Of a stretch of 64,000 bases of DNA, positions 9,240-19,064 are shown one piece after another (positions within the stretch are counted from its first letter, which is position 1; every line of letters begins with the position of its first letter). The stretch covers positions 1 through 64,000 of the forward strand of contig DUOK01000026.1 of assembly GCA_012838865.1 (NCBI GenBank), read 5' to 3'. The notes beneath the pieces are model-generated. The model worked only from the letters and a program-made list of their open reading frames with translations. It was not told where the DNA came from and searched no databases. The stretch is from Bacteroidales bacterium. GTDB taxonomy: Bacteria > Bacteroidota > Bacteroidia > Bacteroidales > Marinilabiliaceae. Position numbers and translations under genes: made by a program.

Positions 9240-9386
9240 CAGCGACGAAATGAAGTACAGAAAGCACTCAACCAAAGCCTTGTACCCCAAAGCACAAACA
9301 AACAAAGAAAACCGTTTTCGGTAACGGTAAAATACACGGCATTCAAAACACCACAGCAATCAGCTCAACCACAAACCACAAGAACC

Positions 9387-10865
9387 ATGAAACTGAACCG
9401 CGAGACAGCCAGCCAGGCCAAATCCTACCCCAGCAGAATCCTGCAATTTGGAGAGGGCAATTTTCTACGCGCCTTTACCGACTGGATTGTGAATAAGATG
9501 AACCAGGAGATCGACTTCAACAGCGGAATCGATGTGGTTCAACCCCTGCCCACTGGCATGGTAGACATGCTTAACGACCAGGATGGCCTTTACCATGTTT
9601 ACCTCAAGGGCATTAAGGATGGCGAGCCCATACAGGAATACAGTCTCATCGACTGCATCAACAAAGGGATCAATCCTTACACCCACTACGAACAATACCA
9701 AAATGCCATTCTCAATCCCGAGCTGCGCTTTGTGGTTTCCAACACCACCGAGGCGGGCATATCGTGGGACGAGAACGACCGCCTGGACATGAAGCCCCAA
9801 AACTCTTTTCCGGGAAAAGTAGCGGCCCTCTTGCATCAACGCTATAAGGCTTTCCAGGGCGACCCTTCCAAGGGCCTGATTTTCTTCCCCTGCGAACTCA
9901 TCGACCGCAACGGGGACATTCTGAAGAAATACGTGCTGCAGCATGCGCGCAAATGGGAACTGGAAGCAGACTTCTTCGATTGGATTGAAAACGCCTGCTG
10001 CTTTTGCAACACGCTGGTCGACCGCATTGTACCGGGCTTCCCCAAAGACGACATCCAGGCCATTCAGGAAGAATTGGGCTTTGAAGACAAGCTGGTCGTA
10101 GTAGGGGAATACTTCCACTTTTGGGTAATCGAAGCCCCCGAGTGGGTCGAAAAAGAGTTTCCGGCGAAAAAAGCGGGACTGGATGTTAAGTTTGTAAAGG
10201 ACATGACCCGCTACCGCGAGCAAAAGGTGCAGGTACTCAACGGCTGTCACACCGGAAGCTATGCCGTTTCCTTTTTGAGCGGCATAGATACCGTTCGCGA
10301 AGCCTTTGAGAACCTGGAGACCGGAGAATTTATGCGCGACCTGGTTTACGATGAGGTGCTGCCGGTATTGGACGGACCGGACAAGGAGCTGAAGTCCTTT
10401 GCCAAGAAAATTCTGGAGCGCTTCCGCAATCCCTACATCCGTCACCAATGGCAAAGCATTGCACTCAACGCCATGAGTAAATGGGAAACCCGCAACCTGC
10501 CCAGTCTGCTCCACTACTACGAAAACAACGGCATGCTGCCACAAAAACTGGTTTTTTCGCTGGCGGCTATGATTGCCTATTTTAAAGGAGAGGCCAACGG
10601 CCAGCATTACCAGATACAGGACGATAAATGGATCATGGATTTCTATAAAGAAGCCTGGGCCGAATGCGACGGTCGCCCCATTTCAATTTACCAGCTGGTA
10701 GAGAAAGTGCTGCGCCTCGAAAAGGTATGGAAACGCGACCTCAATGAAGTGCCCAACCTCACCATTTCGGTCAGCCATTACCTCTTCCTTATTCAGCAAG
10801 TGGGCATGCGCAAGGCAGTAAAAGCAGTCCTGCATAAGAACAACCCATTGATGCAAATGTCGTAA
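9387..10865 (+). CDS. uxaB: Tagaturonate reductase (altronate oxidoreductase)
   Basis: 492 residues from the ATG at 9387 (MKLNRETASQAK). It reduces D-tagaturonate to D-altronate with NADH in galacturonate breakdown. The N-terminal dinucleotide-binding segment ILQFGEGNFLRAF is typical of the mannitol dehydrogenase superfamily, and the C-terminal half contains the VLNGCHTGSYAVSFLSG block. The ORF track start (TTG 9237) adds 50 Thr/Gln/Lys-rich residues, lies inside the predicted -7 box and gives a protein too long for the family (E. coli UxaB is about 480). It is followed after 20 bases by uxaA. Confidence 0.92.
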   Translation: MKLNRETASQAKSYPSRILQFGEGNFLRAFTDWIVNKMNQEIDFNSGIDVVQPLPTGMVDMLNDQDGLYHVYLKGIKDGEPIQEYSLIDCINKGINPYTHYEQYQNAILNPELRFVVSNTTEAGISWDENDRLDMKPQNSFPGKVAALLHQRYKAFQGDPSKGLIFFPCELIDRNGDILKKYVLQHARKWELEADFFDWIENACCFCNTLVDRIVPGFPKDDIQAIQEELGFEDKLVVVGEYFHFWVIEAPEWVEKEFPAKKAGLDVKFVKDMTRYREQKVQVLNGCHTGSYAVSFLSGIDTVREAFENLETGEFMRDLVYDEVLPVLDGPDKELKSFAKKILERFRNPYIRHQWQSIALNAMSKWETRNLPSLLHYYENNGMLPQKLVFSLAAMIAYFKGEANGQHYQIQDDKWIMDFYKEAWAECDGRPISIYQLVEKVLRLEKVWKRDLNEVPNLTISVSHYLFLIQQVGMRKAVKAVLHKNNPLMQMS

Positions 10866-10885
10866 CACCCCATAAACACAATACC

Positions 10886-12373
10886 ATGTCAAAATTTTTA
10901 TTGATTCACCCCGACGACAATGTGGCGGTCTGCCTCGAAGCCGCCAAAGCTGGCCAGCAAGTGGAAGTGGGCCCCTTGAGTTTGCAGCTGTTGAACGACG
11001 TGCCGGTGGGCCACAAAGTGGCGCTCAGGGACCTCAAAGCAGGGGAAAACATCATAAAATACGGCGCAGCCATTGGCCATGCGCTGAGCGACATAGCAAC
11101 AGGCAGTCACGTACATACCCACAACCTGAAGACGAATCTGCACGACAACCTGTCCTACACTTTTGAGCAAAAGCTGCATGCCCCTCGCTTCGAAAAGCGG
11201 GACCTGACTTTTCAGGGTTACCGCCGCAGCAACGGTAAAACCGGCATTCGCAACGAGCTCTGGATCGTTCCTACCGTGGGTTGCGTCAACGGGCAGGCCC
11301 AGCAAATTGTCGATCGGTTTAAGCTGGAAATGCAGCCCGACGATATCGATGCCGTAGAAGTATTCAAGCACAGTTACGGCTGCTCACAGCTGGGCGACGA
11401 CCATGTGAATACCCAAAAAGCACTGGCCGACCTCATCAACCACCCCAACGCCGGCGGCGTACTGGTCATCGGCCTGGGCTGCGAAAACAACCAGATTGCC
11501 CACCTCAAAAAGTTCATTGGTTCGTACGACGAGCAACGCATCCGTTACCTGGTGGCTCAGGACGTAGAAGACGAGGTGGAAGCGGGTCTGGCCATGCTGA
11601 AGGAAATTTATGCCCTGATGCGTAACGACCGGCGCGAAGCGCTGCCGCTTTCGGAGTTAAAAGTGGGACTCAAGTGTGGCGGCTCGGATGGCTTCTCGGG
11701 CATCACAGCCAATCCCCTGGTGGGCGTGTTCTCCGACTTTTTGGTGGCCCAGGGGGGCACCACCATCCTGACTGAGGTGCCGGAAATGTTTGGTGCAGAA
11801 ACCCGCCTAATGGAACGGGCACAAAATCAGGAAGTATTTGAAAAAACGGTGCACCTGATCAACGACTTCAAGGACTACTACAACAGGCATCAGTTGCCCA
11901 TCTACGAGAATCCTTCACCGGGAAATAAGGACGGGGGCATTTCCACTTTGGAGGACAAATCGCTGGGATGTACCCAAAAGGGGGGCACAGCTACGGTGGT
12001 AGATGTACTGCAATACGCCGAGCCCTTGAAAAAGAACGGCCTGAACCTGCTTTCTGCGCCGGGCAACGACCTGGTGGCAGCATCGGCCCTGGGCTTCAGC
12101 GGCTGTCAGCTGGTCCTCTTTACCACCGGAAGGGGCACACCCTTCGGAAGCTTTGTGCCGACCATGAAAATATCTACCAACAGTCAGCTGTTCAACAAAA
12201 AGCGCAATTGGATCGATTTCAATGCCGGTGAGTTGCTGGAAGGGAAAGATATGGACGCACTGCTCGAAGAATTCATCGCCTTTGTATGTGCTGTAGCCAG
12301 TGGAGAAAAACTGCAGCACGAGAAAAGCGGCTTCAAAGAAATTGCGATATTTAAAACAGGGGTTACCCTGTAA
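10886..12373 (+). CDS. uxaA: Altronate dehydratase
   Basis: 495 residues. It dehydrates D-altronate to 2-keto-3-deoxygluconate, the step after UxaB. The short N-terminal SAF-like domain (about 1-95, ending in GSHVHTHNLKT) is joined to the large domain, which starts at YRRSNGKTGIRNELWIVPTVGC. Conserved cysteine blocks of the UxaA/GarD family are present: HSYGCSQLGDDH, VIGLGCENNQ, GLKCGGSDGFSG and LGCTQKGG. The order uxaB-uxaA fits a galacturonate operon; the isomerase UxaC and the KDG kinase/aldolase are not in the window. Confidence 0.93.
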   Translation: MSKFLLIHPDDNVAVCLEAAKAGQQVEVGPLSLQLLNDVPVGHKVALRDLKAGENIIKYGAAIGHALSDIATGSHVHTHNLKTNLHDNLSYTFEQKLHAPRFEKRDLTFQGYRRSNGKTGIRNELWIVPTVGCVNGQAQQIVDRFKLEMQPDDIDAVEVFKHSYGCSQLGDDHVNTQKALADLINHPNAGGVLVIGLGCENNQIAHLKKFIGSYDEQRIRYLVAQDVEDEVEAGLAMLKEIYALMRNDRREALPLSELKVGLKCGGSDGFSGITANPLVGVFSDFLVAQGGTTILTEVPEMFGAETRLMERAQNQEVFEKTVHLINDFKDYYNRHQLPIYENPSPGNKDGGISTLEDKSLGCTQKGGTATVVDVLQYAEPLKKNGLNLLSAPGNDLVAASALGFSGCQLVLFTTGRGTPFGSFVPTMKISTNSQLFNKKRNWIDFNAGELLEGKDMDALLEEFIAFVCAVASGEKLQHEKSGFKEIAIFKTGVTL

Positions 12374-12404
12374 GAGGATAAAAATTGAGAGAGAGAGTCG
12401 AGTG

Positions 12405-12444
12405 AACCGGTCGCTTCCTTTTTTGGGAGCGACTGGTTTTTTTT
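12405..12444 (+). terminator. Terminator of uxaB-uxaA
   Basis: AACCGGTCGCTTCC pairs with GGGAGCGACTGGTT around TTTTTT (two G-U pairs) and is followed by a run of T. It is a typical intrinsic terminator 31 bases after uxaA. Confidence 0.8.
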
Positions 12445-12459
12445 GTACATTCAGGACTT

Positions 12460-13068
12460 ATGAACTATCTGGCGCACTTATACCTGTCGGGCCCTAACGA
12501 AGAAGTCAGGGTGGGCAATTTCATTGGCGACCATGTTAAGGGGCGCCGCTACCAGCGCTATGCTCCGGATGTACAGAAAGGCATTTTGCTGCACCGCCAA
12601 ATCGACAGCTTTATGGATGCCCACCCGCTGACCAGGGAGAGTGCAAGCCTTTTTAAGCCCTACTACGGCCGCTATGCAGGCGTGGTGATCGACATTGTGT
12701 ACGACCATTTGCTGGCCTTGAACTGGAGCCGCCATGCCACCCAATCGCTGCATCGCTTTGTATCGGCAGCGCACCGCACCTTGTTGCAGCACTACTTTAT
12801 TTTGCCGCGCCCCGTAAAACAATTTCTGCCCTTCCTCATTAAGAGTCGCCGTATGGAACACTACCGCAGTCTCCATGGCGTGGAACGCACCCTCCAAATT
12901 ATGGCACACTATTCTTCCCTGCCCGACCATGCCGGCTGGGCCGTGGTGCAAATCCAGGACCATTACGAAATCCTCACGCAACAATTCGAAAGTTTTTTTG
13001 AGGAGGTGCAGCACATGAGCAGCAGCTTCCTGGAGAACGACCAGGCCCCCAGCCAAAAGGCGATTTAA
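12460..13068 (+). CDS. AcpH-like ACP phosphodiesterase family protein (DUF479)
   Basis: 202 residues. The N-terminus MNYLAHLYLSGP...VGNFIGDHVKG and the HRQIDSFMDAHPLTRES, DIVYDHLLALNW blocks match E. coli AcpH, a hydrolase that removes the 4'-phosphopantetheine arm from acyl carrier protein. The Asp/His residues (GDHVKG, HRQID, YDHL) form the likely metal site of this HD-like family. The activity has been shown for few members, so function here is by homology. It starts 16 bases after the uxaA terminator and converges on prmC with a 4-base gap. Confidence 0.8.
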   Translation: MNYLAHLYLSGPNEEVRVGNFIGDHVKGRRYQRYAPDVQKGILLHRQIDSFMDAHPLTRESASLFKPYYGRYAGVVIDIVYDHLLALNWSRHATQSLHRFVSAAHRTLLQHYFILPRPVKQFLPFLIKSRRMEHYRSLHGVERTLQIMAHYSSLPDHAGWAVVQIQDHYEILTQQFESFFEEVQHMSSSFLENDQAPSQKAI

Positions 13069-13072
13069 GTAC

Positions 13073-13921
13073 TCAGGGTTTCTGCGCCCGAAGCATCCGG
13101 TCGCGGCCCGACAGGTCCTTCCGCAGACTCACGTCAACAAAACCCATACTTGTAAGCAGGGCTGTTGTCTCGGCACCATAGGCCTCATTAATTTCGAAGT
13201 AAAGGCGACCTCCAGGCACCAGCTCCTGCAGCGCCACCTGCGCTATGCAGCGGTAAAACAAGAGCGGATCGTGATCGGCCACAAAAAGTGCCAAATGCGG
13301 CTCATACTGCAGCACATTGGCAGCCATCAAAGCGGCCTCCTTGTGGGTCACATAAGGAGGATTGCTCACCACCACCTCCCAACGCGCTTTCTCGGCCTGA
13401 TAAGTCAACACATCCTGCATTTGAAAAGTCACCTCCACATTGTTTTTCCGGGCATTCCCGCGGGCCTGCTCAATGGCGATTTCCGACACGTCCCAGGCGA
13501 CGACTTCCCACCGGGGCATTGCGTGCTTCAACGCGATGGGAATACAGCCACTGCCTGTCCCCACCTCCAAAAGCCGCAGCCTTCGTTCGTCTTGTTCCTC
13601 CAAAATCCACTGTACCAACTCCTCGGTTTCGGGACGGGGAATCAGCACCCCGGGACCCACGTCCAGTTGAAGTCCCAGAAACTCCGTGCTTCCCAGCACA
13701 TACTGCAGCGGCTCGTGCCGCTGCAGGCGCGCCACGACCTCTTCCACAAAGGCGCATTCTTCCGGCTGCAGCGGCTCCTCTCCCTTCAGCAGGAGCTCGG
13801 TCCAACTGTAGCCGCGCAGGTGTTCAAAAATCAGGCGGACAAATTGCTGCACCTCCTGCTCACCCACCACAGGGGTCAATCGCTCTCTGATGTACGCACG
13901 CCCACTCTTTACCGTATCCAT
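13073..13921 (-). CDS. prmC: Release factor glutamine methyltransferase PrmC
   Basis: 282 residues. It methylates the GGQ glutamine of RF1 and RF2 with S-adenosylmethionine. There is an N-terminal helical RF-binding domain (about 1-85), then FLGLQLDVGPGVLIPRPETEELV, the SAM loop LEVGTGSGCIPIAL and the catalytic VVSNPPYVTHKE (NPPY, about 190). Its RF2 substrate is also encoded here (prfB, 50.8 kb). It is divergent from ribD across 83 bases. Confidence 0.94.
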   Translation of the reverse strand: MDTVKSGRAYIRERLTPVVGEQEVQQFVRLIFEHLRGYSWTELLLKGEEPLQPEECAFVEEVVARLQRHEPLQYVLGSTEFLGLQLDVGPGVLIPRPETEELVQWILEEQDERRLRLLEVGTGSGCIPIALKHAMPRWEVVAWDVSEIAIEQARGNARKNNVEVTFQMQDVLTYQAEKARWEVVVSNPPYVTHKEAALMAANVLQYEPHLALFVADHDPLLFYRCIAQVALQELVPGGRLYFEINEAYGAETTALLTSMGFVDVSLRKDLSGRDRMLRAQKP

Positions 13922-14004
13922 AAAATAGTCGCTGAGGGAAAAAAGAAAAATGTAGCCACAAAAATAAACATTATCTTAGCAACCACACAAGGACCAAAGG
14001 CATC

Positions 14005-15060
14005 ATGAGTACAGTAAGCATAAGTCATGAACACTGGATGCGTCGCTGCCTGGAACTGGCACAGAGCGCTGAGGGACTCACCTACCCCAACCCCATGGTG
14101 GGTTCGGTGATTGTGCACCAGGGAAAAATCATCGGCGAAGGCTACCACAGGCAGGCGGGCGGCCCCCATGCCGAAGTCCACGCCATCAACGCCGTTAAAA
14201 ACCAGGACCTGCTGCGCGAAGCGACCCTCTATGTAAATCTGGAGCCCTGCGCTCATTTTGGCAAAACCCCGCCCTGCTCCCTGCTCATCAGTCAAAAGAA
14301 AATTCCACGCGTAGTGGTAGGCTGCGTCGACAGCTTTTCAGAGGTGGCCGGCAAGGGCATTGCGCATCTCAGGAGCACGGGCACCGAAGTCATCTCAGGT
14401 GTTCTGGAAAAAGAAAGTCGCGAACTCAACCGCCGCTTTTTCACCTTTCACGAGAAAAAACGCCCCTACATTCTGCTCAAGTGGGCCCAGACCACCGATG
14501 GCTTTATCGACATCGACCGGGAAGCACAAAAAGGCGGGCGCCCCACCTGGATCACCAACGCGCATGCCCGCCGCGCCGTACACCTTTGGCGCAGTCGCGA
14601 ACAAGCCATTTTAGTGGGTTCCGAAACGGCCCTTAAAGACAACCCCTCGCTGACGGTGCGCGACTGGCATGGCCCCCATCCCCTGCGCCTGGTGCTGGAC
14701 CGTGGCGGGAGACTGCCCGACTACCTCGACCTCTTCGACGGGACTTGTCCCACCCTGCTCTATACGCAAAAGGAACAGCGCGACAACAAGCAGGCCGAAC
14801 GCATACTTTTACAAGCCGGGGCAGAGCCGCTGAGCGAGCTGCTTAAGGACCTCCATCAAAGAGACATCCTGTCCCTCATCGTGGAAGGCGGAGCCCGCTT
14901 GCTCCAGGCCTTTATTGATGCGGGCCTCTGGGATGAAGCCCGGGTGTTTACCGGCAAGACCTGGTTTCAAAAAGGCGTGCGCGCACCCCAATTGCAAGGT
15001 TTTCCAACCCAACAACAGGATTTTGGCAACAGCACCCTCTACTACTTTCGGAATATTTAG
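14005..15060 (+). CDS. ribD: Bifunctional riboflavin biosynthesis protein RibD
   Basis: 351 residues. The N-terminal deaminase (about 1-145) has the zinc site HAEVHAINAV and PCAHFGKTPPC. The C-terminal reductase (about 150-351) has LKWAQTTDGFI, HARRAVHLWRSREQAILVGSETAL and the NADPH-binding LIVEGGARLLQAF. Together they catalyse the second and third steps of riboflavin synthesis from the GTP product. A later enzyme of the pathway, RibF, is at 51.9 kb. A weak -7 box (TATCTTAG, 13972-13979) lies 25 bases before the start. Confidence 0.95.
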   Translation: MSTVSISHEHWMRRCLELAQSAEGLTYPNPMVGSVIVHQGKIIGEGYHRQAGGPHAEVHAINAVKNQDLLREATLYVNLEPCAHFGKTPPCSLLISQKKIPRVVVGCVDSFSEVAGKGIAHLRSTGTEVISGVLEKESRELNRRFFTFHEKKRPYILLKWAQTTDGFIDIDREAQKGGRPTWITNAHARRAVHLWRSREQAILVGSETALKDNPSLTVRDWHGPHPLRLVLDRGGRLPDYLDLFDGTCPTLLYTQKEQRDNKQAERILLQAGAEPLSELLKDLHQRDILSLIVEGGARLLQAFIDAGLWDEARVFTGKTWFQKGVRAPQLQGFPTQQQDFGNSTLYYFRNI

Positions 15061-15093
15061 TACCTTAATGCCACAAAGCCTTCAGATCTGCCC

Positions 15094-16557
15094 ATGGATA
15101 GCCTGCAAGCCATAATCGACGTTGTCAACCCCCTGTTGTTGGTCGCCTACATCATCAGCATTCTGGTGGTGGTGGTTTTCACCGTGCTCGAAAACCGCAA
15201 TCCGCTGAAAACCATATCCTGGGTCCTGGTGCTCCTGATGCTGCCGGTACTCGGCTTCGTCTTTTTCATCTTCTTCGGACAAAATTTTCGCAAGGAAAAA
15301 ATCATTGCCCGCAAGGGGCTCCGCAATGTGGACCTGCTCTCCAATCTGGCCCACGCCCAGATTCACCGTCTGTCGGAGGGCCATATGTTCGACAATCAGG
15401 CTCTGGAAGAAAAGCGGACCCTCATCCAGCTGCTGCTCAACAACAGCAATGCCGTAGTTACCGTAGGCAACCAGCTTCAAATCCTCCAGAACGGGGGCCC
15501 CACTTTTGAGGCCATACTGGAAGCACTCGAGGCTGCCGAGAAGTTCATCCACCTCGAATACTACATCTTTGCCGACGACGAAATCGGCGGAAAAATAAAA
15601 GCCATGCTCAAGCGCAAAGCTGCTCAGGGCGTGGAGGTTCGTCTGATTGTAGACGACGTAGGCAGCTGGGAGCTGAAAAAGCCCTTTTTCCGCGAAATGT
15701 GGAACGCCGGCATCCAGGCCTATTCCTTTTTGCAAGTCCGCTTCCCCAACCTCACCAGCAAGGTCAACTACCGCAACCACCGAAAGATTGTAATCATCGA
15801 CGGACATACCGGTTTCTTAGGCGGCATCAACATTGCCGACCGCTACGAAAAAGGAAGCAAGGACTACGGCATCTGGCGCGACACCCACATGCGCATCAGC
15901 GGTGATGCCGTAAAGACCCTCCAGACCGTATTCTTAACCGACTGGTTTTTTGTGAGTCAGCACGAGCTGCACGACCGCAAATACTTCCCCACTATGGAAG
16001 CACAAGGTCAAAAAATGGTGCAAATCGTAGCCAGCGGACCCGATTCCGATTGGCCCGGCATTATGATGGGCATATTTCACGCCATCGTTGCAGCCCGTCG
16101 CTATGTTTACATCGCCACCCCCTATTTTATGCCCAGCGAGAGCGTATTGATGGCACTGAAGACAGCCGCGCTGGGCGGAGTAGATGTGCGCATCCTCATT
16201 CCAGAACGCAGCGACGCCCACATCACCCTGCTCTCCTCCCGCTCCTTCATCCGCGAAATGCTCGATGCCCAGGTGCGCTTCTACTTTTACCAAAAAGGCT
16301 TCCTGCACTCCAAGGTCATGGTGGTCGACGACCAGGTAGGCATCGTTGGCTCTGCCAACATGGACTTCCGCAGTTTTGAACAAAACTACGAAACAACCGC
16401 CTTTATTTTTGATGAAGAAACCGCTCAGGACTTGCAAAGCACCTTCCTCAACGACCTCAAAGACTCCCGGGAAATCACCCTCTACGACTGGCCCCAACGC
16501 CCCAAAACCGAAAAAATCAAAGAATCCTTCGCCCGCCTCGTCAGTCCCCTGCTATAA
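15094..16557 (+). CDS. cls: Cardiolipin synthase
   Basis: 487 residues. It joins phosphatidylglycerol molecules to form cardiolipin at the inner membrane. Two N-terminal transmembrane helices (about 9-60) are followed by a PLDc_N-like segment and two phospholipase D motifs: NHRKIVIIDGHTGFLGG (about 229) and HSKVMVVDDQVGIVGSANMD (about 408). Both HxKxxxxD cores are intact. It starts 33 bases after ribD and may be read from the same transcript. A palindrome cluster follows it directly. Confidence 0.93.
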   Translation: MDSLQAIIDVVNPLLLVAYIISILVVVVFTVLENRNPLKTISWVLVLLMLPVLGFVFFIFFGQNFRKEKIIARKGLRNVDLLSNLAHAQIHRLSEGHMFDNQALEEKRTLIQLLLNNSNAVVTVGNQLQILQNGGPTFEAILEALEAAEKFIHLEYYIFADDEIGGKIKAMLKRKAAQGVEVRLIVDDVGSWELKKPFFREMWNAGIQAYSFLQVRFPNLTSKVNYRNHRKIVIIDGHTGFLGGINIADRYEKGSKDYGIWRDTHMRISGDAVKTLQTVFLTDWFFVSQHELHDRKYFPTMEAQGQKMVQIVASGPDSDWPGIMMGIFHAIVAARRYVYIATPYFMPSESVLMALKTAALGGVDVRILIPERSDAHITLLSSRSFIREMLDAQVRFYFYQKGFLHSKVMVVDDQVGIVGSANMDFRSFEQNYETTAFIFDEETAQDLQSTFLNDLKDSREITLYDWPQRPKTEKIKESFARLVSPLL

Positions 16558-16561
16558 AACA

Positions 16562-16704
16562 GTTACGGGGCACAGGTGCCCCGTAACCGCGGACTTCAGT
16601 CCGCTTTATAGAACAGGCGCTCCGCGCCTGACCACTTCCTCCCAATCATAACCCAGGGTTTCAACCCTGGGAGCAGCGTAGGGAGCAGCGTGCGCCACAG
16701 CGTA
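16562..16704. repeat. Cluster of four extragenic palindromes and a tandem repeat
   Basis: Between the convergent cls and hppA genes lie four different short-loop palindromes in a row: GTTACGGGGCAC-AG-GTGCCCCGTAAC (16562-16587), GCGGACT-TC-AGTCCGC (16589-16604), CAGGCGC-TCC-GCGCCTG (16614-16630) and CCCAGGGTT-TC-AACCCTGGG (16652-16671). A direct repeat GGGAGCAGCGT (16670-16680 and 16682-16692) and a GC-rich segment follow. Hairpins with this look are often dispersed, REP-like elements mobilised by RAYT transposases. No transposase is in the window. Only the first would be expected at a simple terminator, and none has a T tract. Confidence 0.75.
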
Positions 16705-16722
16705 GCGCCGCACACCCCAGCC

Positions 16723-18915
16723 CTAAAACAAGTGATACGACACCGCAACGCCCACCGTCACGACCGAAGCCATCACCATCAGTTTAATCAGAATGTTCAA
16801 GCTCGGACCGGAAGTATCCTTAAATGGATCGCCCACAGTATCGCCAATAACCGTAGCTTTGTGTGTTTCGGAACCCTTGCCACCATGGTGACCTTCCTCC
16901 ACGTACTTCTTGGCATTGTCCCAGGCGCCACCCGCATTGGCCATAAAAATAGCCAGGGCAAAACCACTGGTAATGGTACCCAAAAGCAGACCGGCAATAC
17001 CCGGAACGCCAAATACCACGCCCACCACGACAGGGATCAACAGCGCCAACAAAGAAGGGGTCATCATTTCGCGCTGCGCCCCTTTGGTAGAGATCTCCAC
17101 ACAACGGGCATAATCGGGCTCAGAAGTACCTTCCATAATGCCGGGAATCGACTTAAACTGGCGACGCACCTCATCCACCATCTTCTGCGCTGCACGTCCC
17201 ACCGCATTCATGGTCATGCCACTAAAAAGAAAGACCGACATCACACCCAAAAACATGCCCACAATCACCATGGGGTTCATCAGATGGATTTCGTAATGCT
17301 GTACAAAGTCGTAAAACGAAGCCTCAATAGCCGGCACATTATTGATCAATGTTTCCGGGGCATCCAAAATCTTCACAAACATCATGCGCACTTCCTCAAA
17401 GTAAGAAGCCAAAAGCGCCAGGGCTGTCAAAGCCGCACTACCAATGGCAAAGCCCTTACCGGTAGCGGCAGTCGTGTTCCCCAAAGAATCGAGCGCATCG
17501 GTACGTTGACGCACCTCGGCACCCAGACCACTCATCTCGGCATTTCCGCCGGCATTGTCGGCAATGGGGCCGTAAGCATCGGTGGCCAAGGTAATCCCCA
17601 GAGTGGAAAGCATACCCACTGCAGCAATACCAATCCCATAGAGACCAATATTGAGACTACCCATATCGAATTTAAAACCGGTAGCGAAAGCAAAGGAAAG
17701 CGTAATGGCCACCACTATAATAACCAGAGGAACAGCAGCCGAAATCAAGCCCGTACCCACACCACTAATGATAACGGTAGCGGGACCTGTCTCACCGGAA
17801 CGCGCAATGTTCTGGGTGGGCTTGTAAGCCGAAGCCGTAAAATACTCCGTAGACTGGCCAATACCAATACCCGCAAGCAGTCCCACCACAATTGAGCCCC
17901 AAATACCAACATAATTGGGCAGACCCAGATATTTTAGAATAAAGAAGGAAGCAACAACAATAAGCAGGGCACTTACATTAACCCCAAGGCCGAGTGATTT
18001 CAACAATTGCTTTTGCGTGGCCCCCTCCCGGGTGCGCACCATAAACACTCCGGCAATCGAAAGGAGGGTACCCACAGCCGCAATAAGCATGGGTGCCAGC
18101 ACGGCATTCAACTGCAGCTCTTCCATACTCATAAAGGCCGCAGCACCCAGCAGGGCAGAAGCCAGAATCGACGCAGCAAAAGACTCAAACAAGTCGGCCC
18201 CCATCCCGGCCACATCACCTACATTGTCGCCCACATTATCGGCAATGGTTGCCGGATTGCGCGGATCGTCCTCAGGAATCCCCGCTTCAACCTTACCCAC
18301 CAGGTCGGCCCCCACATCGGCAGCCTTGGTATAGATCCCCCCGCCCACACGAGCAAACAAGGCCTGGGTAGAAGCGCCCATCCCAAAGGTCAGCATAATG
18401 GCTGTGATGGTCATCAACTTATAGCCCCCGGCCATATCTTCAATAAAATGATTCAGAATCAGGAACCAAATGGAAATATCCATAAGCACCAGACCCACAA
18501 CCACCAGGCCCATCACCGCACCGCTGCGGAAAGCCAGCTTGAGTCCCCCATTAAGAGAGGTGCGACAAGCATGGGCCACCCGTGCCGAGGCAAAGGTTGC
18601 CGCCTTCATACCAAAGAAACCGGCCAGTCCCGAAAAGGCACCCCCGGTAATAAAGGCAAAGGGGACCCACTTATTCTGCACCCCCAGACCGTAAGCCAAA
18701 ATCGAAAAGATGATGGTAATGACAATAAAGACAACAATAACAATTTTGTATTGCTGACGCAAATAGGCACCGGCACCCGTACGCACATGTTGGGCTATCC
18801 GCTTCATGGTATCGGTACCTTCCGAACTTTTCATCATCTGCCTGAAAAAAACATAGGCAAAGGTCAACGCCAATAGCGATATCAGAGGAACAATCGCAAA
18901 AATCGAGTTAAGCAT
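16723..18915 (-). CDS. hppA: Membrane-bound ion-translocating pyrophosphatase
   Basis: 730 residues, with about 16 transmembrane helices. It hydrolyses PPi and pumps H+ and/or Na+. Substrate-binding loops are present: [51 protein letters not shown] and the C-terminal [14 protein letters not shown]. The [10 protein letters not shown] segment has Ala where K+-independent enzymes have Lys, so this should be the K+-dependent class. Whether Na+ or H+ is pumped cannot be read safely. The gene is alone, facing cls. Confidence 0.94.
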   Translation of the reverse strand: MLNSIFAIVPLISLLALTFAYVFFRQMMKSSEGTDTMKRIAQHVRTGAGAYLRQQYKIVIVVFIVITIIFSILAYGLGVQNKWVPFAFITGGAFSGLAGFFGMKAATFASARVAHACRTSLNGGLKLAFRSGAVMGLVVVGLVLMDISIWFLILNHFIEDMAGGYKLMTITAIMLTFGMGASTQALFARVGGGIYTKAADVGADLVGKVEAGIPEDDPRNPATIADNVGDNVGDVAGMGADLFESFAASILASALLGAAAFMSMEELQLNAVLAPMLIAAVGTLLSIAGVFMVRTREGATQKQLLKSLGLGVNVSALLIVVASFFILKYLGLPNYVGIWGSIVVGLLAGIGIGQSTEYFTASAYKPTQNIARSGETGPATVIISGVGTGLISAAVPLVIIVVAITLSFAFATGFKFDMGSLNIGLYGIGIAAVGMLSTLGITLATDAYGPIADNAGGNAEMSGLGAEVRQRTDALDSLGNTTAATGKGFAIGSAALTALALLASYFEEVRMMFVKILDAPETLINNVPAIEASFYDFVQHYEIHLMNPMVIVGMFLGVMSVFLFSGMTMNAVGRAAQKMVDEVRRQFKSIPGIMEGTSEPDYARCVEISTKGAQREMMTPSLLALLIPVVVGVVFGVPGIAGLLLGTITSGFALAIFMANAGGAWDNAKKYVEEGHHGGKGSETHKATVIGDTVGDPFKDTSGPSLNILIKLMVMASVVTVGVAVSYHLF

Positions 18916-18978
18916 AAGAATTGAATTTAGGTTATTTTAGTCTATTTTCTCAAAAATTCAATTTTAAAAATAGCAAAA

Positions 18979-19013
18979 AAATAACGGCCGCTCCAAAGAA
19001 GCGACCGTTATTT
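18979..19013 (-). terminator. Terminator of the tig-clpP-clpX operon
   Basis: AAATAACGGCCGCT pairs with AGCGACCGTTATTT with one mismatch and a 7-base loop. On the minus strand a T-run follows the stem. It lies 52 bases beyond the clpX stop and before hppA. Confidence 0.75.
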
Positions 19014-19064
19014 GCTTTTTATTGTTTGTTTATAGCCATTCCAGAAAAGAAGAAGGCCTTGCCA

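Larger units (their letters stand above)
8951..9386. other. Gene-free region between pfkA and uxaB
   Basis: No supported coding sequence. It holds two hairpins after pfkA (8982-9026 and 9038-9068), a perfect 12-base palindrome TTCGTTAACGAA at 9103-9114, an inverted repeat GGATAA-N8-TTATCC at 9200-9219, a -7 box at 9232-9239 and an untranslated leader of about 140 bases for uxaB. Confidence 0.7.

Noticed and set aside
9237-9386. N-terminal extension of tagaturonate reductase
   Set aside because: The TTG start lies within the predicted -7 box and the extension is not typical of the family.
9465-10607. 380-codon ORF antisense to uxaB
   Set aside because: Shadow of a conserved gene in codon-biased DNA.
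16562-16671. CRISPR or tRNA remnant
   Set aside because: The four palindromes differ from each other and are only a few bases to about 20 bases apart; none folds as a tRNA.
16690-17895. 401-codon ORF antisense to hppA
   Set aside because: His/Thr/Asn-rich shadow; hppA is complete on the minus strand. The start also falls in the palindrome cluster.
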